Shown in pieces: positions 15,821 to 25,548 of a stretch of 64,000 nt of DNA. The position numbers and the translations under genes are program-made. A model generated the notes under the pieces. It was not told the DNA's origin and did no database searches. It saw nothing but the letters and a program-made list of their open reading frames with translations. The DNA comes from Streptomyces xantholiticus (lineage in GTDB: Bacteria > Actinomycetota > Actinomycetes > Streptomycetales > Streptomycetaceae). The DNA lies in contig NZ_BMWB01000002.1 in the NCBI RefSeq assembly GCF_014651015.1, forward strand, positions 1 through 64,000. The letters run 5' to 3'. The first letter of the stretch is position 1. Each line of letters starts with the position of its first letter.

Positions 15821-15852
15821 AGGCCCCCGCCGGCTTGCGCCGGTGGGGGCCT
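15821..15852 (-). terminator. Hairpin after the DUF3052 gene
   Basis: AGGCCCCCGCCGGC and GCCGGTGGGGGCCT (one G-T pair), 4-nt loop. Confidence 0.8.
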
Positions 15853-15879
15853 GATGCCTGCTCTTCGCGGCTCGGCGGC

Positions 15880-16320
15880 TCAGCGCTTCCCCGACTTGGC
15901 CCCCTTGGGGGTGACCAGCCGGCTGCCACTCCAGTCCTTGCCGGCGTTGATGCTCTTGGTCTGGGAGAGACCCGCGGTCTGGGCGGCCTCATTGATGTCG
16001 CTGGGCTCGACGTAGCCGTCACGGCCGGTCTTGGGGGTCATCAGCCAGACGACCCCGCCCTCGTCGATCAGACCGATGGCGTCCACCAGTGCGTCGGTGA
16101 GGTCTCCGTCCTCGTCGCGGAACCACAGCACCACGACGTCAGCGACGTCGTCGTAGTCCTCGTCTACGAGTTCCTGGCCGGTGACGGCCTCGATGCCCTC
16201 ACGGAGCTCCTGCTCGACGTCGTCGTCGTAGCCGATCTCCTGGACCACTTGTCCGGGCTCGAACCCCAGCCTTGCCGCCGGGTTGGTCCGCTCCTCCGCG
16301 TGGTCCGCGGTCGCGCTCAC
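15880..16320 (-). CDS. DUF3052 protein
   Basis: A 146-residue acidic protein. GTG 16320 follows AGGAGGCAAGCC, a strong ribosome site. The sequence NPAARLGFEPGQVVQEIGYDDDVEQEL with a following acidic stretch DEDYDDVADVVVLWFRDEDGD is diagnostic of DUF3052, an actinobacterial family of unknown function. It probably forms a compact alpha/beta fold and ends with a basic tail. It is divergent from aceE, the same arrangement I recall for SCO2370/SCO2371. No catalytic residues can be assigned. Confidence 0.9.
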   Translation of the reverse strand: MSATADHAEERTNPAARLGFEPGQVVQEIGYDDDVEQELREGIEAVTGQELVDEDYDDVADVVVLWFRDEDGDLTDALVDAIGLIDEGGVVWLMTPKTGRDGYVEPSDINEAAQTAGLSQTKSINAGKDWSGSRLVTPKGAKSGKR

Positions 16321-16759
16321 GGCTTGCCTCCTGATCGTTTTCGACAAATGCTTCGGCCGCGCGCGTACGCGCGGCATTGGCCGTAGTCCACACGGGCGGG
16401 ACGGATCGCGCAAGTACCCGGCCGTCCAGACCGCCGAAACGGTGACGTTTGCGGCCGTCTCGGCGCAACTCCAGGCAAGCTGCGGTCCGCACCGCCATGG
16501 TGGCCACACCCTTCCGCCGCCTACGCGGCATTCCTACCCTTTCACATCTCAATGGGATCCGAACGACCGAACGAAACACATGGACGGGTTGGGCGTAAGG
16601 TTGCGATTCGACCCTGCCCCTACCCCGGGCAGGGGCCGAATCCCGGCCGGTTCAAGGGTTACCTATCGGTAGAGATGACGTGAGCCTCCCCGCGGTACAC
16701 GATGGGAGGCGGTACGACAGCTCTGCCGTCCCAGTACCTCCGAACAGCGAAGGAACAGC

Positions 16760-19492
16760 GTGGCTTCCGGATCAGATCGCAATCCGATCATCATTGGCGG
16801 CCTTCCCAGCCAGGTCCCGGACTTCGATCCCGAAGAGACCCAGGAGTGGCTGGACTCCCTCGACGCCGCCGTCGACGAGCGGGGCCGGGAACGGGCCCGC
16901 TACCTGATGCTCCGTCTGATCGAGCGGGCGCGCGAGAAGCGCGTCGCCGTGCCCGAGATGCGCAGCACGGACTACGTCAACACCATCGCGACCAAGGACG
17001 AGCCGTTCTTCCCCGGCAATGAGGAGATCGAGCGCAAGATCCTCAACGCGACCCGGTGGAACGCGGCGGTGATGGTCTCGCGCGCCCAGCGCCCGGGTAT
17101 CGGCGTCGGTGGGCACATCGCCACCTTCGCCTCCTCCGCCTCCCTGTACGACGTGGGCTTCAACCACTTCTTCCGCGGCAAGGACGACGGCAAGGGCGGC
17201 GACCAGATCTTCTTCCAGGGGCACGCCTCCCCCGGTATCTACGCCCGCGCCTTCCTGCTTGACCGGCTCAGCGAGCAGCAGCTCGACGGCTTCCGCCAGG
17301 AGAAGTCCAAGGAGCCGTACGGGCTCTCCAGCTATCCGCACCCGCGGTCCATGCCGGACTTCTGGGAGTTCCCGACGGTCTCGATGGGCCTCGGCCCCCT
17401 CGGCGCCATCTACCAGGCGCGCATGAACCGCTACATGGAGGCGCGCGGCATCGCGGAGACCTCCGACTCGCATGTATGGGCGTTCCTCGGCGACGGCGAG
17501 ATGGACGAGCCCGAGTCGCTGGGCCAGCTGTCCATCGCCGCCCGCGAGGGCCTGGACAACCTGACCTTCGTGGTCAACTGCAACCTCCAGCGCCTCGACG
17601 GCCCGGTGCGCGGCAACGGCAAGATCATCCAGGAGCTGGAGTCGCAGTTCCGCGGCGCCGGCTGGAACGTGATCAAGCTGGTCTGGGACCGCTCCTGGGA
17701 CCCGCTGCTCGCCCAGGACCGCGACGGCGTGCTGGTCAACAAGCTGAACACCACACCGGACGGCCAGTTCCAGACGTACGCGACGGAGACCGGCGCGTAC
17801 ATCCGCGATCACTTCTTCGGCGGCGACCAGCGGCTGCGGGCCATGGTCGAGAACATGAGCGACCACCAGATCCTGATGCTGGGCCGCGGCGGTCACGACC
17901 ACCGCAAGGTGTACGCGGCCTACAAGGCCGCCAAGGCCCACAAGGGTCAGCCGACGGTGATCCTTGCGCAGACCATCAAGGGCTGGACGCTGGGGCCGAA
18001 CTTCGAGGGCCGCAACGCCACGCACCAGATGAAGAAGCTGACGGTCGACGACCTGAAGCGCTTCCGCGACCGGCTGCACATCCCGATCACGGACCAGCAG
18101 CTCGAGGGCGGCGCTCCGCCGTACTACCACCCGGGCCGCGACTCCGAAGAGATCCAGTACATGCACGACCACCGCAAGGCCTGCGGCGGTTATGTGCCGA
18201 CCCGGATCGTCCGGGCGAAGCCGCTGGCACTGCCCGAGGACAAGACGTACGCGGCTGTGAAGAAGGGCTCCGGGCAGCAGTCGATCGCCACCACCATGGC
18301 GTTCGTCCGGCTCCTGAAGGACCTCATGCGGGACAAGGAGATCGGCAGGCGGTTCGTGCTGATCGCGCCCGACGAGTACCGCACCTTCGGTATGGACTCG
18401 TTCTTCCCGAGTGCGAAGATCTACAACCCGCTCGGCCAGCAGTACGAGGCCGTGGACCGTGAGCTGCTGCTCGCGTACAAGGAATCGCCGACCGGTCAGA
18501 TGCTGCACGACGGCATCTCCGAGGCCGGCTGCACCGCGTCCCTGATCGCCGCCGGCTCCGCGTACGCCACGCACGGCGAGCCGCTGATCCCGGTGTACGT
18601 CTTCTACTCGATGTTCGGCTTCCAGCGCACCGGCGACCAGTTCTGGCAGATGGCCGACCAGCTGGCGCGCGGCTTCGTGCTCGGCGCGACCGCGGGACGT
18701 ACGACGCTGACCGGTGAGGGTCTGCAGCACGCGGACGGCCACTCGCAGCTGCTCGCCTCGACCAACCCGGCGTGCGTCGCCTACGACCCGGCGTTCGGCT
18801 ACGAGATCGCGCACATCGTCAAGGACGGTCTGCGTCGTATGTACGGTCCCGACGCCGAGGACGTCTTCTACTACCTCACCGTCTACAACGAGCCGATCCA
18901 GCACCCGGCGGAACCGGCGGACGTGGACGTCGAAGGCATCCTCGCGGGCATCCACCGCTTCAGGCAGGGCGAGCAGGGCTCCATCCCGGCGCAGATCATG
19001 GCCTCCGGCGTGGCCGTGCCGTGGGCCGTCGAGGCGCAGCGGATCCTCGCCGAGGAGTGGAACGTGCGCGCGGACGTGTGGTCTGCGACGTCGTGGAACG
19101 AGCTGCGCCGCGAGGCGGTCGAGGTGGAGCGGCACAATCTGCTGCACCCCGAGGAGGAGCAGCGCGTGCCGTACGTGACGCGCAAGCTGTCCGGCTCCGA
19201 GGGCCCGTTCGTCGCGGTCTCCGACTGGATGCGGTCGGTGCCCGACCAGATCTCCCGCTGGGTACCGGGCACGTACCAGTCGCTGGGCGCGGACGGCTTC
19301 GGCTTCGCGGACACACGGGGCGCGGCCCGCCGCTTCTTCCACATCGACGCGCAGTCGATCGTGCTGGCGGTGCTGACCGAGCTGGCCCGCGAGGGCAAGG
19401 TCGACCGCAGCGCGCTCAAGCAGGCGGTGGACCGCTACCAGCTGCTGGACGTGTCGGCGGCCGAGCCGGGCGCGGCGGGCGGCGACGCATAG
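16760..19492 (+). CDS. aceE: Pyruvate dehydrogenase E1, homodimeric type
   Basis: A 910-residue E1 that decarboxylates pyruvate with thiamine diphosphate and feeds the lipoyl E2 to make acetyl-CoA. GTG 16760 follows GAAGGAACAGC. The cofactor motif starts at [13 protein letters not shown] and closes with [11 protein letters not shown] about 30 residues later. N-terminal [16 protein letters not shown] is typical of the AceE type rather than the two-subunit type. Full length for the family. It stands alone behind a 430-bp promoter region and ends in a very strong hairpin. Acetyl-CoA from this enzyme is the supply for the fatty-acid cluster near 48-52 kb. Confidence 0.97.
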   Translation: MASGSDRNPIIIGGLPSQVPDFDPEETQEWLDSLDAAVDERGRERARYLMLRLIERAREKRVAVPEMRSTDYVNTIATKDEPFFPGNEEIERKILNATRWNAAVMVSRAQRPGIGVGGHIATFASSASLYDVGFNHFFRGKDDGKGGDQIFFQGHASPGIYARAFLLDRLSEQQLDGFRQEKSKEPYGLSSYPHPRSMPDFWEFPTVSMGLGPLGAIYQARMNRYMEARGIAETSDSHVWAFLGDGEMDEPESLGQLSIAAREGLDNLTFVVNCNLQRLDGPVRGNGKIIQELESQFRGAGWNVIKLVWDRSWDPLLAQDRDGVLVNKLNTTPDGQFQTYATETGAYIRDHFFGGDQRLRAMVENMSDHQILMLGRGGHDHRKVYAAYKAAKAHKGQPTVILAQTIKGWTLGPNFEGRNATHQMKKLTVDDLKRFRDRLHIPITDQQLEGGAPPYYHPGRDSEEIQYMHDHRKACGGYVPTRIVRAKPLALPEDKTYAAVKKGSGQQSIATTMAFVRLLKDLMRDKEIGRRFVLIAPDEYRTFGMDSFFPSAKIYNPLGQQYEAVDRELLLAYKESPTGQMLHDGISEAGCTASLIAAGSAYATHGEPLIPVYVFYSMFGFQRTGDQFWQMADQLARGFVLGATAGRTTLTGEGLQHADGHSQLLASTNPACVAYDPAFGYEIAHIVKDGLRRMYGPDAEDVFYYLTVYNEPIQHPAEPADVDVEGILAGIHRFRQGEQGSIPAQIMASGVAVPWAVEAQRILAEEWNVRADVWSATSWNELRREAVEVERHNLLHPEEEQRVPYVTRKLSGSEGPFVAVSDWMRSVPDQISRWVPGTYQSLGADGFGFADTRGAARRFFHIDAQSIVLAVLTELAREGKVDRSALKQAVDRYQLLDVSAAEPGAAGGDA

Positions 19493-19507
19493 CGGCGGCA
19501 ATCCGGT

Positions 19508-19540
19508 GAGGGCGGCGGACCCGCGGGGTCCGCCGCCCTC
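19508..19540 (+). terminator. aceE terminator
   Basis: Perfect 15-bp stem GAGGGCGGCGGACCC / GGGTCCGCCGCCCTC with a 3-nt loop, 16 bp after the aceE stop. Confidence 0.9.
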
Positions 19541-19550
19541 GTCGTTTCCT

Positions 19551-19556
19551 TACGAT
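19551..19556 (+). promoter_or_regulatory. -10 element for leaderless ion-channel gene
   Basis: TACGAT, 7 nt, then ATG 19564; no Shine-Dalgarno sequence nearby. Confidence 0.55.
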
Positions 19557-19563
19557 GCCTGGC

Positions 19564-20337
19564 ATGAAGCAGCAAACCGCCCAGATCCGCTGGGAACAGC
19601 GCATGCAGACGCCCCTGCTGGCGCTCGCCCTCGTGTTCGCGGTCGCCTACGCGGTGCCGATCATGGCGCCGGGCGCGCCGCGCTGGGCTCACACGGCGTG
19701 CCTGGTGGCCGAGTGGGTGGTGTGGGGGACATTCGCCCTGGACTACGTCGTACGGCTGATGCTGGCGCCCGGGAAGTGGCTGTTCGTGCGCAGCCATCCA
19801 CTGGACCTGGTCGCGGTGCTGCTGCCGCTGGTGCAGCCGCTGCGGCTGCTGCGGCTGGTGTCCACGCTGCTGCTGGTGGGCCGGCGGGCCCGGATGGCGC
19901 CGCAGATCACGCTGACCACGTACGTCGGCGGCGCGGTGGTCGGGCTGATGATGTTCGGTTCGCTGGCGGTCCTGCACGTGGAGCGGGACGCGCCCGACGG
20001 GAACATCAAGACGCTGGGCGACGCGGTGTGGTGGTCGTTCACCACGATGACGACGGTCGGCTACGGCGACCATGCGCCGACGACGGGGCTGGGACGGCTG
20101 CTCGCGGTCGGGCTGATGATCTCCGGTATCGCACTGCTCGGTGTGGTGACCGCGAACATCGCGGCGTGGTTCATCTCCCGCTTCGAACGGGACGATGCCG
20201 AGGAGCGGCGGCAGACGGCGCTGCTGGAGGCCCTGACGCACGAGGTGCGTGAGCTGCGGGCGGAGGTGGCGCGGCTGTCGGGTACGGAGGGCACCGCCTC
20301 CGTACCCGAGCCCGCTCCTAGTTCTCCCAGATCTTGA
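19564..20337 (+). CDS. Potassium channel of the voltage-gated superfamily
   Basis: About 257 residues with six hydrophobic segments. Segments 1-4 form a reduced sensor module with basic residues in LRLLRLVSTLLLVGRRAR (an S4-like helix); the pore follows, with the selectivity filter TTVGYGD (about 163-169), and then the inner helix LLAVGLMISGIALLGVVTAN. The C-terminus after residue 205 is a short cytoplasmic coiled coil (heptads in LLEALTHEVRELRAEVARL) that would drive tetramer assembly. The start is taken at ATG 19564 on the leaderless promoter; ATG 19555 overlaps the -10. Its last 20 nt overlap the convergent I36 gene. Confidence 0.92.
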   Translation: MKQQTAQIRWEQRMQTPLLALALVFAVAYAVPIMAPGAPRWAHTACLVAEWVVWGTFALDYVVRLMLAPGKWLFVRSHPLDLVAVLLPLVQPLRLLRLVSTLLLVGRRARMAPQITLTTYVGGAVVGLMMFGSLAVLHVERDAPDGNIKTLGDAVWWSFTTMTTVGYGDHAPTTGLGRLLAVGLMISGIALLGVVTANIAAWFISRFERDDAEERRQTALLEALTHEVRELRAEVARLSGTEGTASVPEPAPSSPRS

Positions 20338-20698
20338 ACGCCCGCACCCGGTAAGGCGATTTCGGCACCCATGTGCCGCCGCCGGGGTACGTCTCGAACT
20401 CGCCGGTCTCCGCGCACTCGGCCGACTGGTACGTCGTGACGGGCCGGCCGGTGCGGTTGGCGAGGGCATGCGCCGAGGTGCCGGGCGGCAGCGGCACACA
20501 GCTCTCGATGTCGGTGCCGGCGAGCTCATGGGTGTGGCGTGCCCCGCGGAAGTCGGCCTCGGCCCAGAGGCACAGTTCGCCTGCCGCGCACTCACCGAGG
20601 GGTGGCGGCGGCGCGGCGGATGCCGTGTGGATCGGCCGGAGCAGCAGCGACAGAAGTGCGGCGGCGATCAGGGCCGCGGCGGTGACGGTCTCGCGCAT
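20318..20698 (-). CDS. Secreted peptidase-inhibitor I36-like protein
   Basis: A 126-residue exported protein. Signal peptide about 1-28 (hydrophobic AAALIAAALLSLLL, cleavage near ASA-AP). The mature part is a single crystallin-like beta domain: GELCLWAEADFRGARH matches the typical LCLY...YGG motif of I36 family proteins, and four cysteines (two pairs) suggest disulfides. The prototype, SMI from Streptomyces, inhibits metalloproteases; whether this one does is unknown. Convergent with the channel gene, with a 20-bp overlap at the 3' ends. Confidence 0.85.
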   Translation of the reverse strand: MRETVTAAALIAAALLSLLLRPIHTASAAPPPPLGECAAGELCLWAEADFRGARHTHELAGTDIESCVPLPPGTSAHALANRTGRPVTTYQSAECAETGEFETYPGGGTWVPKSPYRVRAFKIWEN

Positions 20699-20793
20699 CA
20701 GGGGTCCCCGTGGGTCGTACGAATCGGTGGATCGACCCTGACCTGCGGTGTCCCTGCCGCGGAAGGGGCGGCGGGGTGAATCACCCTGATAGG

Positions 20794-20829
20794 CGACAGA
20801 CCCGCCGGGGGCGCCCGGCGGGGCTGTCG
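20794..20829 (-). terminator. Hairpin downstream of the MFS remnant
   Basis: CGACAG-A-CCCGCCGGG pairs with CCCGGCGGG-G-CTGTCG around GGCG. A second perfect 18-bp palindrome, TGACGCCGC and GCGGCGTCA, lies at 20842-20859 and includes the MFS stop codon. Confidence 0.7.
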
Positions 20830-20856
20830 AGGGCAGCGTGTTGACGCCGCGCGGCG

Positions 20857-21447
20857 TCAGATGGGGGCCGCGCCCCCACCGGCCTCCGCGTTCTGTCCGC
20901 GCTTGGCGAGCACGGCGACCAGGGCCGCGACGACCGCGACGATGCCTGCGACGGTGAACGCCAGGCCCATGCCCGACATGAACGTCTCGTGGATGAGATC
21001 ACCGATCCTGGTGACAGGCTCCGGCGTCCTACCCGGCGCCTGGGCGAGCTCGCCGGGTACGGCGCCGAACTCGGCCGCCTGCTCCAGCCGCGGGTCCGGC
21101 GGGACCGGGATGCCCGCGTCCTGCCAGTTGCCGGCGAACTCGGCGTTGGCCTTGGAGGTCATGACCGCGCCGAGGACGGCCGTACCGAGCGCGCCGCCGA
21201 CCTGCATGGCGGCCTGCTGGAGACCGCCCCGCGACGCCGGAGAGCCCCAGCGGGGCGTTGCCCACGATGGCCTTGGTGGCGCCGGCCATGACCGGCGCGA
21301 GACCGAGGCCGAGGAGGCCGAACCAGAGGGACGTCGCGAGAGTGCCGGTGTCTTCGGTGAGCGCGGTCATGCCGAACATGGCGGCCGCGGTGCAGACCAT
21401 GCCGCCGACCGGGCTCATGCCCTGGACGCCCTTGCAGGAAGAACGTC
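20857..21447 (-). pseudogene. 3' remnant of a DHA2-type MFS exporter
   Basis: Minus-strand reading gives the last part of a 14-helix drug exporter in three frames. FFLQ is followed in another frame by GVQGMSPVGGMVCTAAAMFG and AIVGNAPLGLSGVA, and in a third by MQVGGALGTAVLGAVMTSKA down to the stop at 20857. At least two frameshifts (near 21435 and 21240) and the loss of the first two thirds of the gene make it non-functional. It faces a TetR remnant with which it was probably once divergently paired. Confidence 0.85.
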
Positions 21448-21744
21448 CCGCTGCCGGATGATCGAGTCGACCCCGGCCCTGCTCGCCGGGAGCATGCGCC
21501 GCTCCACCGTGATGGAGGAGGCGCCGGCCCGGCTCGTCGCCGAGCGGGAGGACCTCGACGTGAAACCGATCCGCGGCCCCGGATCGCGGTGGCGGCGTTC
21601 AGCGGTGTGATGCGGGCCACAGGACGGCTGTGGGGTCAGGGGCAGGATCCCAGCGTGGAAGCGATCCGCTCACCGACGGAGGCCTTCCTCGACCAGCTCG
21701 GCCCCGCGCTCGCGGGGAACTGGCGCACACCGGCCGGGCAGTGA
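21448..21744 (+). pseudogene. 3' remnant of a TetR-family regulator
   Basis: Plus-strand frames give the C-terminal ligand domain of a TetR regulator: MIESTPALLAGSMRRST and RLVAEREDLDVKPIRG, then after a frameshift near 21580 IAVAAFSGVMRATGRLW and EAFLDQLGPALAGNW to the TGA at 21742-21744. No DNA-binding domain remains. It begins right where the MFS remnant begins on the other strand, so one deletion removed the shared promoter and both 5' ends. Confidence 0.8.
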
Positions 21745-21917
21745 GACGCGAGGCCCCCAGGAGGCGCTCCAACAGGGGCCGTACACACGGAGAATGTGCC
21801 GGGTCCGTGCTCGTCGGACGTACGCAACGCGCACGGAACGTCACTCTCCTCCCCATCGATTCCCTCTGCGACACGTGATCTGCCTCACGCTGATCGCTTG
21901 CGCCCGCACCCGTCTCC

Positions 21918-21923
21918 TAGGGT
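21918..21923 (+). promoter_or_regulatory. -10 element for leaderless hydrolase gene
   Basis: TAGGGT, 8 nt, then GTG 21932. Confidence 0.5.
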
Positions 21924-21931
21924 GTCCCGAA

Positions 21932-23134
21932 GTGACTTCCTTCGACACCTCCCCCACCCCGACCGTGTGGCGTGCCCTGCTCGCCCTCGCGGTGGTGTTC
22001 GTGATGCTGGCGACCACCGGCTGGACGGCCGTACGGCATGAGCGCGGTCCCCGCGACGCCCTCGAAGCCGAGCTGGCCGGTTGGAGCAAGGCTCGCATCG
22101 GGGCCAGGGAGCTGCCCGGCGTGAACACTCCGCCGCAGCAACTCGCCGCGTTCTTCGCATCGCTCGGCAGCGCCCGCAGTGCCCGGCTCGCCGACGAGTA
22201 CCCGCACATCGTCGGCAACCTCAACGGCGCGCCCGTCACACTGCGCTACCGGGCGAACCGCAAGGCGCTGGCGACTTCCCTGGCGCGTGAGCGCCGACGG
22301 GTCGCGGGTCCCGGTCTGACGGCCGCCGGCCACCATCAGGCAGTGCGACGGATGCACAGGTTCGAGGCGCTGATGAGCGGCGACCGGCAGATCCTCGCCT
22401 TCGACCCGTCCGGCTCCGGCCGGGTGGCCGAGGTCTTCGGCGACCTCGACAGGGCGCAGCGGGTCTCGGTGATCGTGCCCGGCGTCGACACCAACCTGCT
22501 CACCTTCCAGCGCTCCACCCGCAAGTACACGGCCCCCGTCGGGATGGCCCAGTCCCTGTACGCGGCGCAGGGGGCGGCCGCACCCCGGCTCCGTACCGCG
22601 GTCATCGCCTGGGCCGACTACACCTCCCCCGTCGGGGTCGGCATGGAGTCGGCCATCGGGAGGCTCGCGGAGAGCGGAGCGGTACGGCTGGTCGCGCTCA
22701 CCCGGGCACTGCCCGGCAGCTCGCCCGTCTCACTCTTCTGCCACAGCTACGGCTCCGTGGTCTGCGGCGTCGCCGCCCGTCAACTGCCCGCGCGGGTCCG
22801 CGACGTGGCCGTCGCCGGCAGCCCGGGCATGCGCGCGGAGAACGTCGCCGGACTGCACACGACGGCGAGGGTCTGGGCCATGCGCGACGCCGACGACTGG
22901 ATCGAGGGCGTCCCGCACTTGGAGGTCGGCGGGCTCGGTCACGGGGAGGACCCGGTGACACCGGAGTTCGGCGCGCGGGTCCTTTCCGCGGCGGGCGCCG
23001 TCGGCCATACCGGCTATTTCGAGCCGGGAACGGAAAGCGTCCAGAACTTCGCCGACATAGCTGTCGGCGCCTACGCCGACGTGAGCTGCGCAGGCGACAC
23101 CGACACGTGCCGCAGTGGTATTTCCGGTGCCTGA
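21932..23134 (+). CDS. Membrane-anchored or secreted alpha/beta hydrolase (DUF1023)
   Basis: About 400 residues from GTG 21932. The N-terminus holds one hydrophobic segment (WRALLALAVVFVMLATTGW) acting as a signal anchor. The DUF1023 hydrolase domain covers about 165-385: VIVPGVDTNLLTFQ and the nucleophile elbow SLFCHSYGSVV with serine in HSYGS; later GSPGM and the histidine in GLGHGEDP complete a likely triad. Streptomyces has several such enzymes of unknown substrate. No operon partner; it sits between the decayed TetR/MFS locus and a DUF4429 gene. Confidence 0.85.
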   Translation: MTSFDTSPTPTVWRALLALAVVFVMLATTGWTAVRHERGPRDALEAELAGWSKARIGARELPGVNTPPQQLAAFFASLGSARSARLADEYPHIVGNLNGAPVTLRYRANRKALATSLARERRRVAGPGLTAAGHHQAVRRMHRFEALMSGDRQILAFDPSGSGRVAEVFGDLDRAQRVSVIVPGVDTNLLTFQRSTRKYTAPVGMAQSLYAAQGAAAPRLRTAVIAWADYTSPVGVGMESAIGRLAESGAVRLVALTRALPGSSPVSLFCHSYGSVVCGVAARQLPARVRDVAVAGSPGMRAENVAGLHTTARVWAMRDADDWIEGVPHLEVGGLGHGEDPVTPEFGARVLSAAGAVGHTGYFEPGTESVQNFADIAVGAYADVSCAGDTDTCRSGISGA

Positions 23135-23205
23135 GCGGTCTGACGCGCGTAGAGCCCGCCCAAAAGGGATGGCCGCCGAGGGGCGACGCGCGGGCGTGAG
23201 CCGCA

Positions 23206-23211
23206 TACGAT
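23206..23211 (+). promoter_or_regulatory. -10 element for leaderless DUF4429 gene
   Basis: TACGAT, 7 nt, then ATG 23219. An in-frame ATG at 23210 overlaps the -10 and is less likely. Confidence 0.5.
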
Positions 23212-23218
23212 GAGGCAC

Positions 23219-24094
23219 ATGGGTGATGTGCTGGCCGGAATTCAAGCCACCTGGGAGTTCGAGACCGACTCCGTGCTCATCCGCTTCGAACGGGGGATCC
23301 GCACACCGAAGCTGCTCTCCTCGCTGCGCGAACGACGCGTTCCGCACGAGGCGTTGGCGTCGGTGACGCTCACCCCGGGCAAGCGCGGCACGGTGGTGCT
23401 GCACGCTGTTCCCAGACCCGGCGTGGACCCGCTGATGGAGGCGGCCGCCGGGCAGCTCAAGGAAGGGTGCGATCCCTACCGGCTGGTGCTGCCGGCGGAG
23501 CGGGAGACGCTCGCCGAGTACTACGCCGACGAACTGCGTGCCCTGCTCGGCCCTGACGCGGGCAGGCCCGCCGAGCGCTACCTCGTCTCGGCGCCACAGG
23601 CACCGCTCGGCTTCAAGGCGTACGACGGCAAGGCGTCCTTCGACGGCTCGAACGTCGCGTTCCGGTGGTTCTGGACCGGGGCGTCGTCCGCCAAGTGGAA
23701 GGCGGGCGACCAGAGTTTCGCCGTGTCGGAGCTGAGCGGCGTCGAATGGCGCTCGCCCGAGGTCTTCGAAGGCTATCTGCGACTGCTGCGGCGCGGCGAC
23801 GCCGATGTCTCCGACGGGGCCGAGAGCGCCGCGGCGCAGGCGGATCAGGACCCGGCGGCGGTCGTCTTCGGGCTCGGGTACGGGCCGGTGCACGAGTCCC
23901 TGCCGTTCGCGGCGGCGGTCCTCGAGTCCATCCGCAGCCAGACGCCCGCCCCGGCCCTGACCGCCCCCGCGTCCCGCCGCGACCCTGCGGACATCGCGGA
24001 CCGGATACGGCACCTCGGGGACCTGCATCTGGCGGGGCTGGTGACGGACGAGGAGTTCACGCGGAAGAAGGCGGAGCTGTTGGCCGAGCTCTGA
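23219..24094 (+). CDS. DUF4429 protein with C-terminal SHOCT domain
   Basis: About 291 residues, no signal or membrane segment. Two DUF4429 units are visible (about 1-110 starting GDVLAGIQATWEFE, and about 120-225 around FKAYDGKASFDGSNVAFRWF), resembling PH-like folds. The last 30 residues, IADRIRHLGDLHLAGLVTDE and on, are a SHOCT motif, a short helical element often used for oligomerisation. Cytoplasmic; function unknown. Common in Streptomyces as a single gene. Confidence 0.88.
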   Translation: MGDVLAGIQATWEFETDSVLIRFERGIRTPKLLSSLRERRVPHEALASVTLTPGKRGTVVLHAVPRPGVDPLMEAAAGQLKEGCDPYRLVLPAERETLAEYYADELRALLGPDAGRPAERYLVSAPQAPLGFKAYDGKASFDGSNVAFRWFWTGASSAKWKAGDQSFAVSELSGVEWRSPEVFEGYLRLLRRGDADVSDGAESAAAQADQDPAAVVFGLGYGPVHESLPFAAAVLESIRSQTPAPALTAPASRRDPADIADRIRHLGDLHLAGLVTDEEFTRKKAELLAEL

Positions 24095-24528
24095 CGTTCG
24101 CCGCGGGACCGCTGCGCGGGGCCGTTCGCCCCCTCGGCCCGGGGCCGCGGGGTACCCCCCACCTTCCCGCTGTACCGGATTGCGGCTCCGCCGCGTGGCG
24201 CGGCAGGCGCTCCGGACCCCGCGCTCCGCGGCGTCCAAAGACTCCCGCTGACCCCGGGGCTCGGACTCCTCCCCCGCACGAGCGGGGACATCGACGACAC
24301 CGCGCGAAGCGCGGGTACGCGGGCCCGGTCCGGGCCCAACACCGTGCGCAGCGCGGCGAACGGCCCGGACCGGGCCCGGTCAAACCCCGAATACACCGTG
24401 ATCAGCACGGGGAACGACCCCGGGCGGGCCCGGCATGCCTCCCGGAGCCCGGACCGGGTCCGGGGTCCGCCCCGCCCGCGGCGGAGCCGCGAATTCGCTA
24501 CAGCGGGGTGGGAGTGGGCCCGAAGGCG
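24095..24528. other. Gene-free 430-bp G+C-rich spacer
   Basis: No gene seen. It contains nested short inverted repeats of CGGGCCCGG and GGACCGGG type (around 24320-24480), like the intergenic filler at 11.1-11.8 kb, and lies between two convergent gene ends. Confidence 0.5.
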
Positions 24529-25542
24529 CTACTCGCGGGCCGCCGACGTCGACGACATGTCCGGGTAGCGGTCTCCGGCGACCCTCCCGGCTATCGGCTC
24601 CAGCGCCGCCAGTTCGTCGTCCGTCAGGACGATCCGCGTCGCCGCCAGATTCTCCCTCAGCCGCGCGGCCTTCCGCGTGCCCGGGATCGGGACGACCGCC
24701 AGCCCGTGGACGTCGGCCCGCTGCTGCACCCACGCCAGCGCCACCTGCCCCGCCGTCGCGCCGTGCGCTGCCGCGATCTTGTGAACGGGCTCGAGCAGCG
24801 CCGCGTTCGTCCGGGCGTTCTCGCCCGTGAAACGGGGCTGGTACCGGCGGAAGTCGCCCTCGGACAGGTCCTTGCCCGCGTCGGTGAACGCGCCGGTCAA
24901 AAAGCCCCGGCCGAGCGGCGAGTACGGGACGAACGCGACACCGAGTTCCGCCGCCGCGCCGACCGCGCTGCGCTCCACGTCTCGGCTGAAAAGGGACCAC
25001 TCCGATTGCAGCGCCGCGATGGGGTGCACGGCGTGCGCCTCGCGCAGCTCCGCGCCCGTCACCTCGCTCAGCCCCAGGTGCTTGACGAGGCCCCGCTCGA
25101 CCAGCTCCGCCATCGCACCGACGGACTCGGCGAGCGGCACGGCCGGGTCGCGGCGGTGCATGTAGTAGAGGTCGATGACGTCGACGCCGAGCCGCCGCAG
25201 GCTGTCCTCGACGGCCCGGCGGATGTAAGCGGGGTCGTTGCGCACGCGCCGGAAGTCCGGGTCGTCGGTCCGTTCGATGGCGAACTTGGTGGCGAGCGTG
25301 ATCTCGTCGCGGTGTGCACGGACGAAGGGCGCGAGGAACTCCTCGTTGGCGCCCCGCCCGTACACGTCGGCCGTGTCGAGGAGCGTGACGCCCTCCGCGA
25401 GCGCCACCTCCAGCGTTTCTCGTGCCGCGGCTTCGTCGGTGTCGCCGTAGAACTCGCTCATACCCATGCAGCCGAGGCCTTGGACCCCGACGAGAGGGCC
25501 GTTCGTGCCGAGGCGGACCTGTGCGATCTTGCTGTTGCTCAT
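24529..25542 (-). CDS. Aldo/keto reductase
   Basis: A 337-residue NADPH-dependent reductase of aldehydes or ketones with a TIM barrel. Catalytic tetrad: Asp and Tyr in LLDTADVYGRGANEEFL, Lys in TLATKFAIE, His in YYMHRRDP; the cofactor tail is IPGTRKAARLRENLAA. Start ATG 25542, 6 bp after the MerR stop, so it is cotranscribed with and presumably controlled by that regulator. The pairing with a MerR of the CTTGGAGT-operator type suggests a response to reactive electrophiles. Confidence 0.93.
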   Translation of the reverse strand: MSNSKIAQVRLGTNGPLVGVQGLGCMGMSEFYGDTDEAAARETLEVALAEGVTLLDTADVYGRGANEEFLAPFVRAHRDEITLATKFAIERTDDPDFRRVRNDPAYIRRAVEDSLRRLGVDVIDLYYMHRRDPAVPLAESVGAMAELVERGLVKHLGLSEVTGAELREAHAVHPIAALQSEWSLFSRDVERSAVGAAAELGVAFVPYSPLGRGFLTGAFTDAGKDLSEGDFRRYQPRFTGENARTNAALLEPVHKIAAAHGATAGQVALAWVQQRADVHGLAVVPIPGTRKAARLRENLAATRIVLTDDELAALEPIAGRVAGDRYPDMSSTSAARE

Positions 25543-25548
25543 CAGGGG

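Noticed and set aside
16772..19501. A 909-codon open frame opposite aceE
   Set aside because: Exact shadow of a conserved gene with intact motifs.
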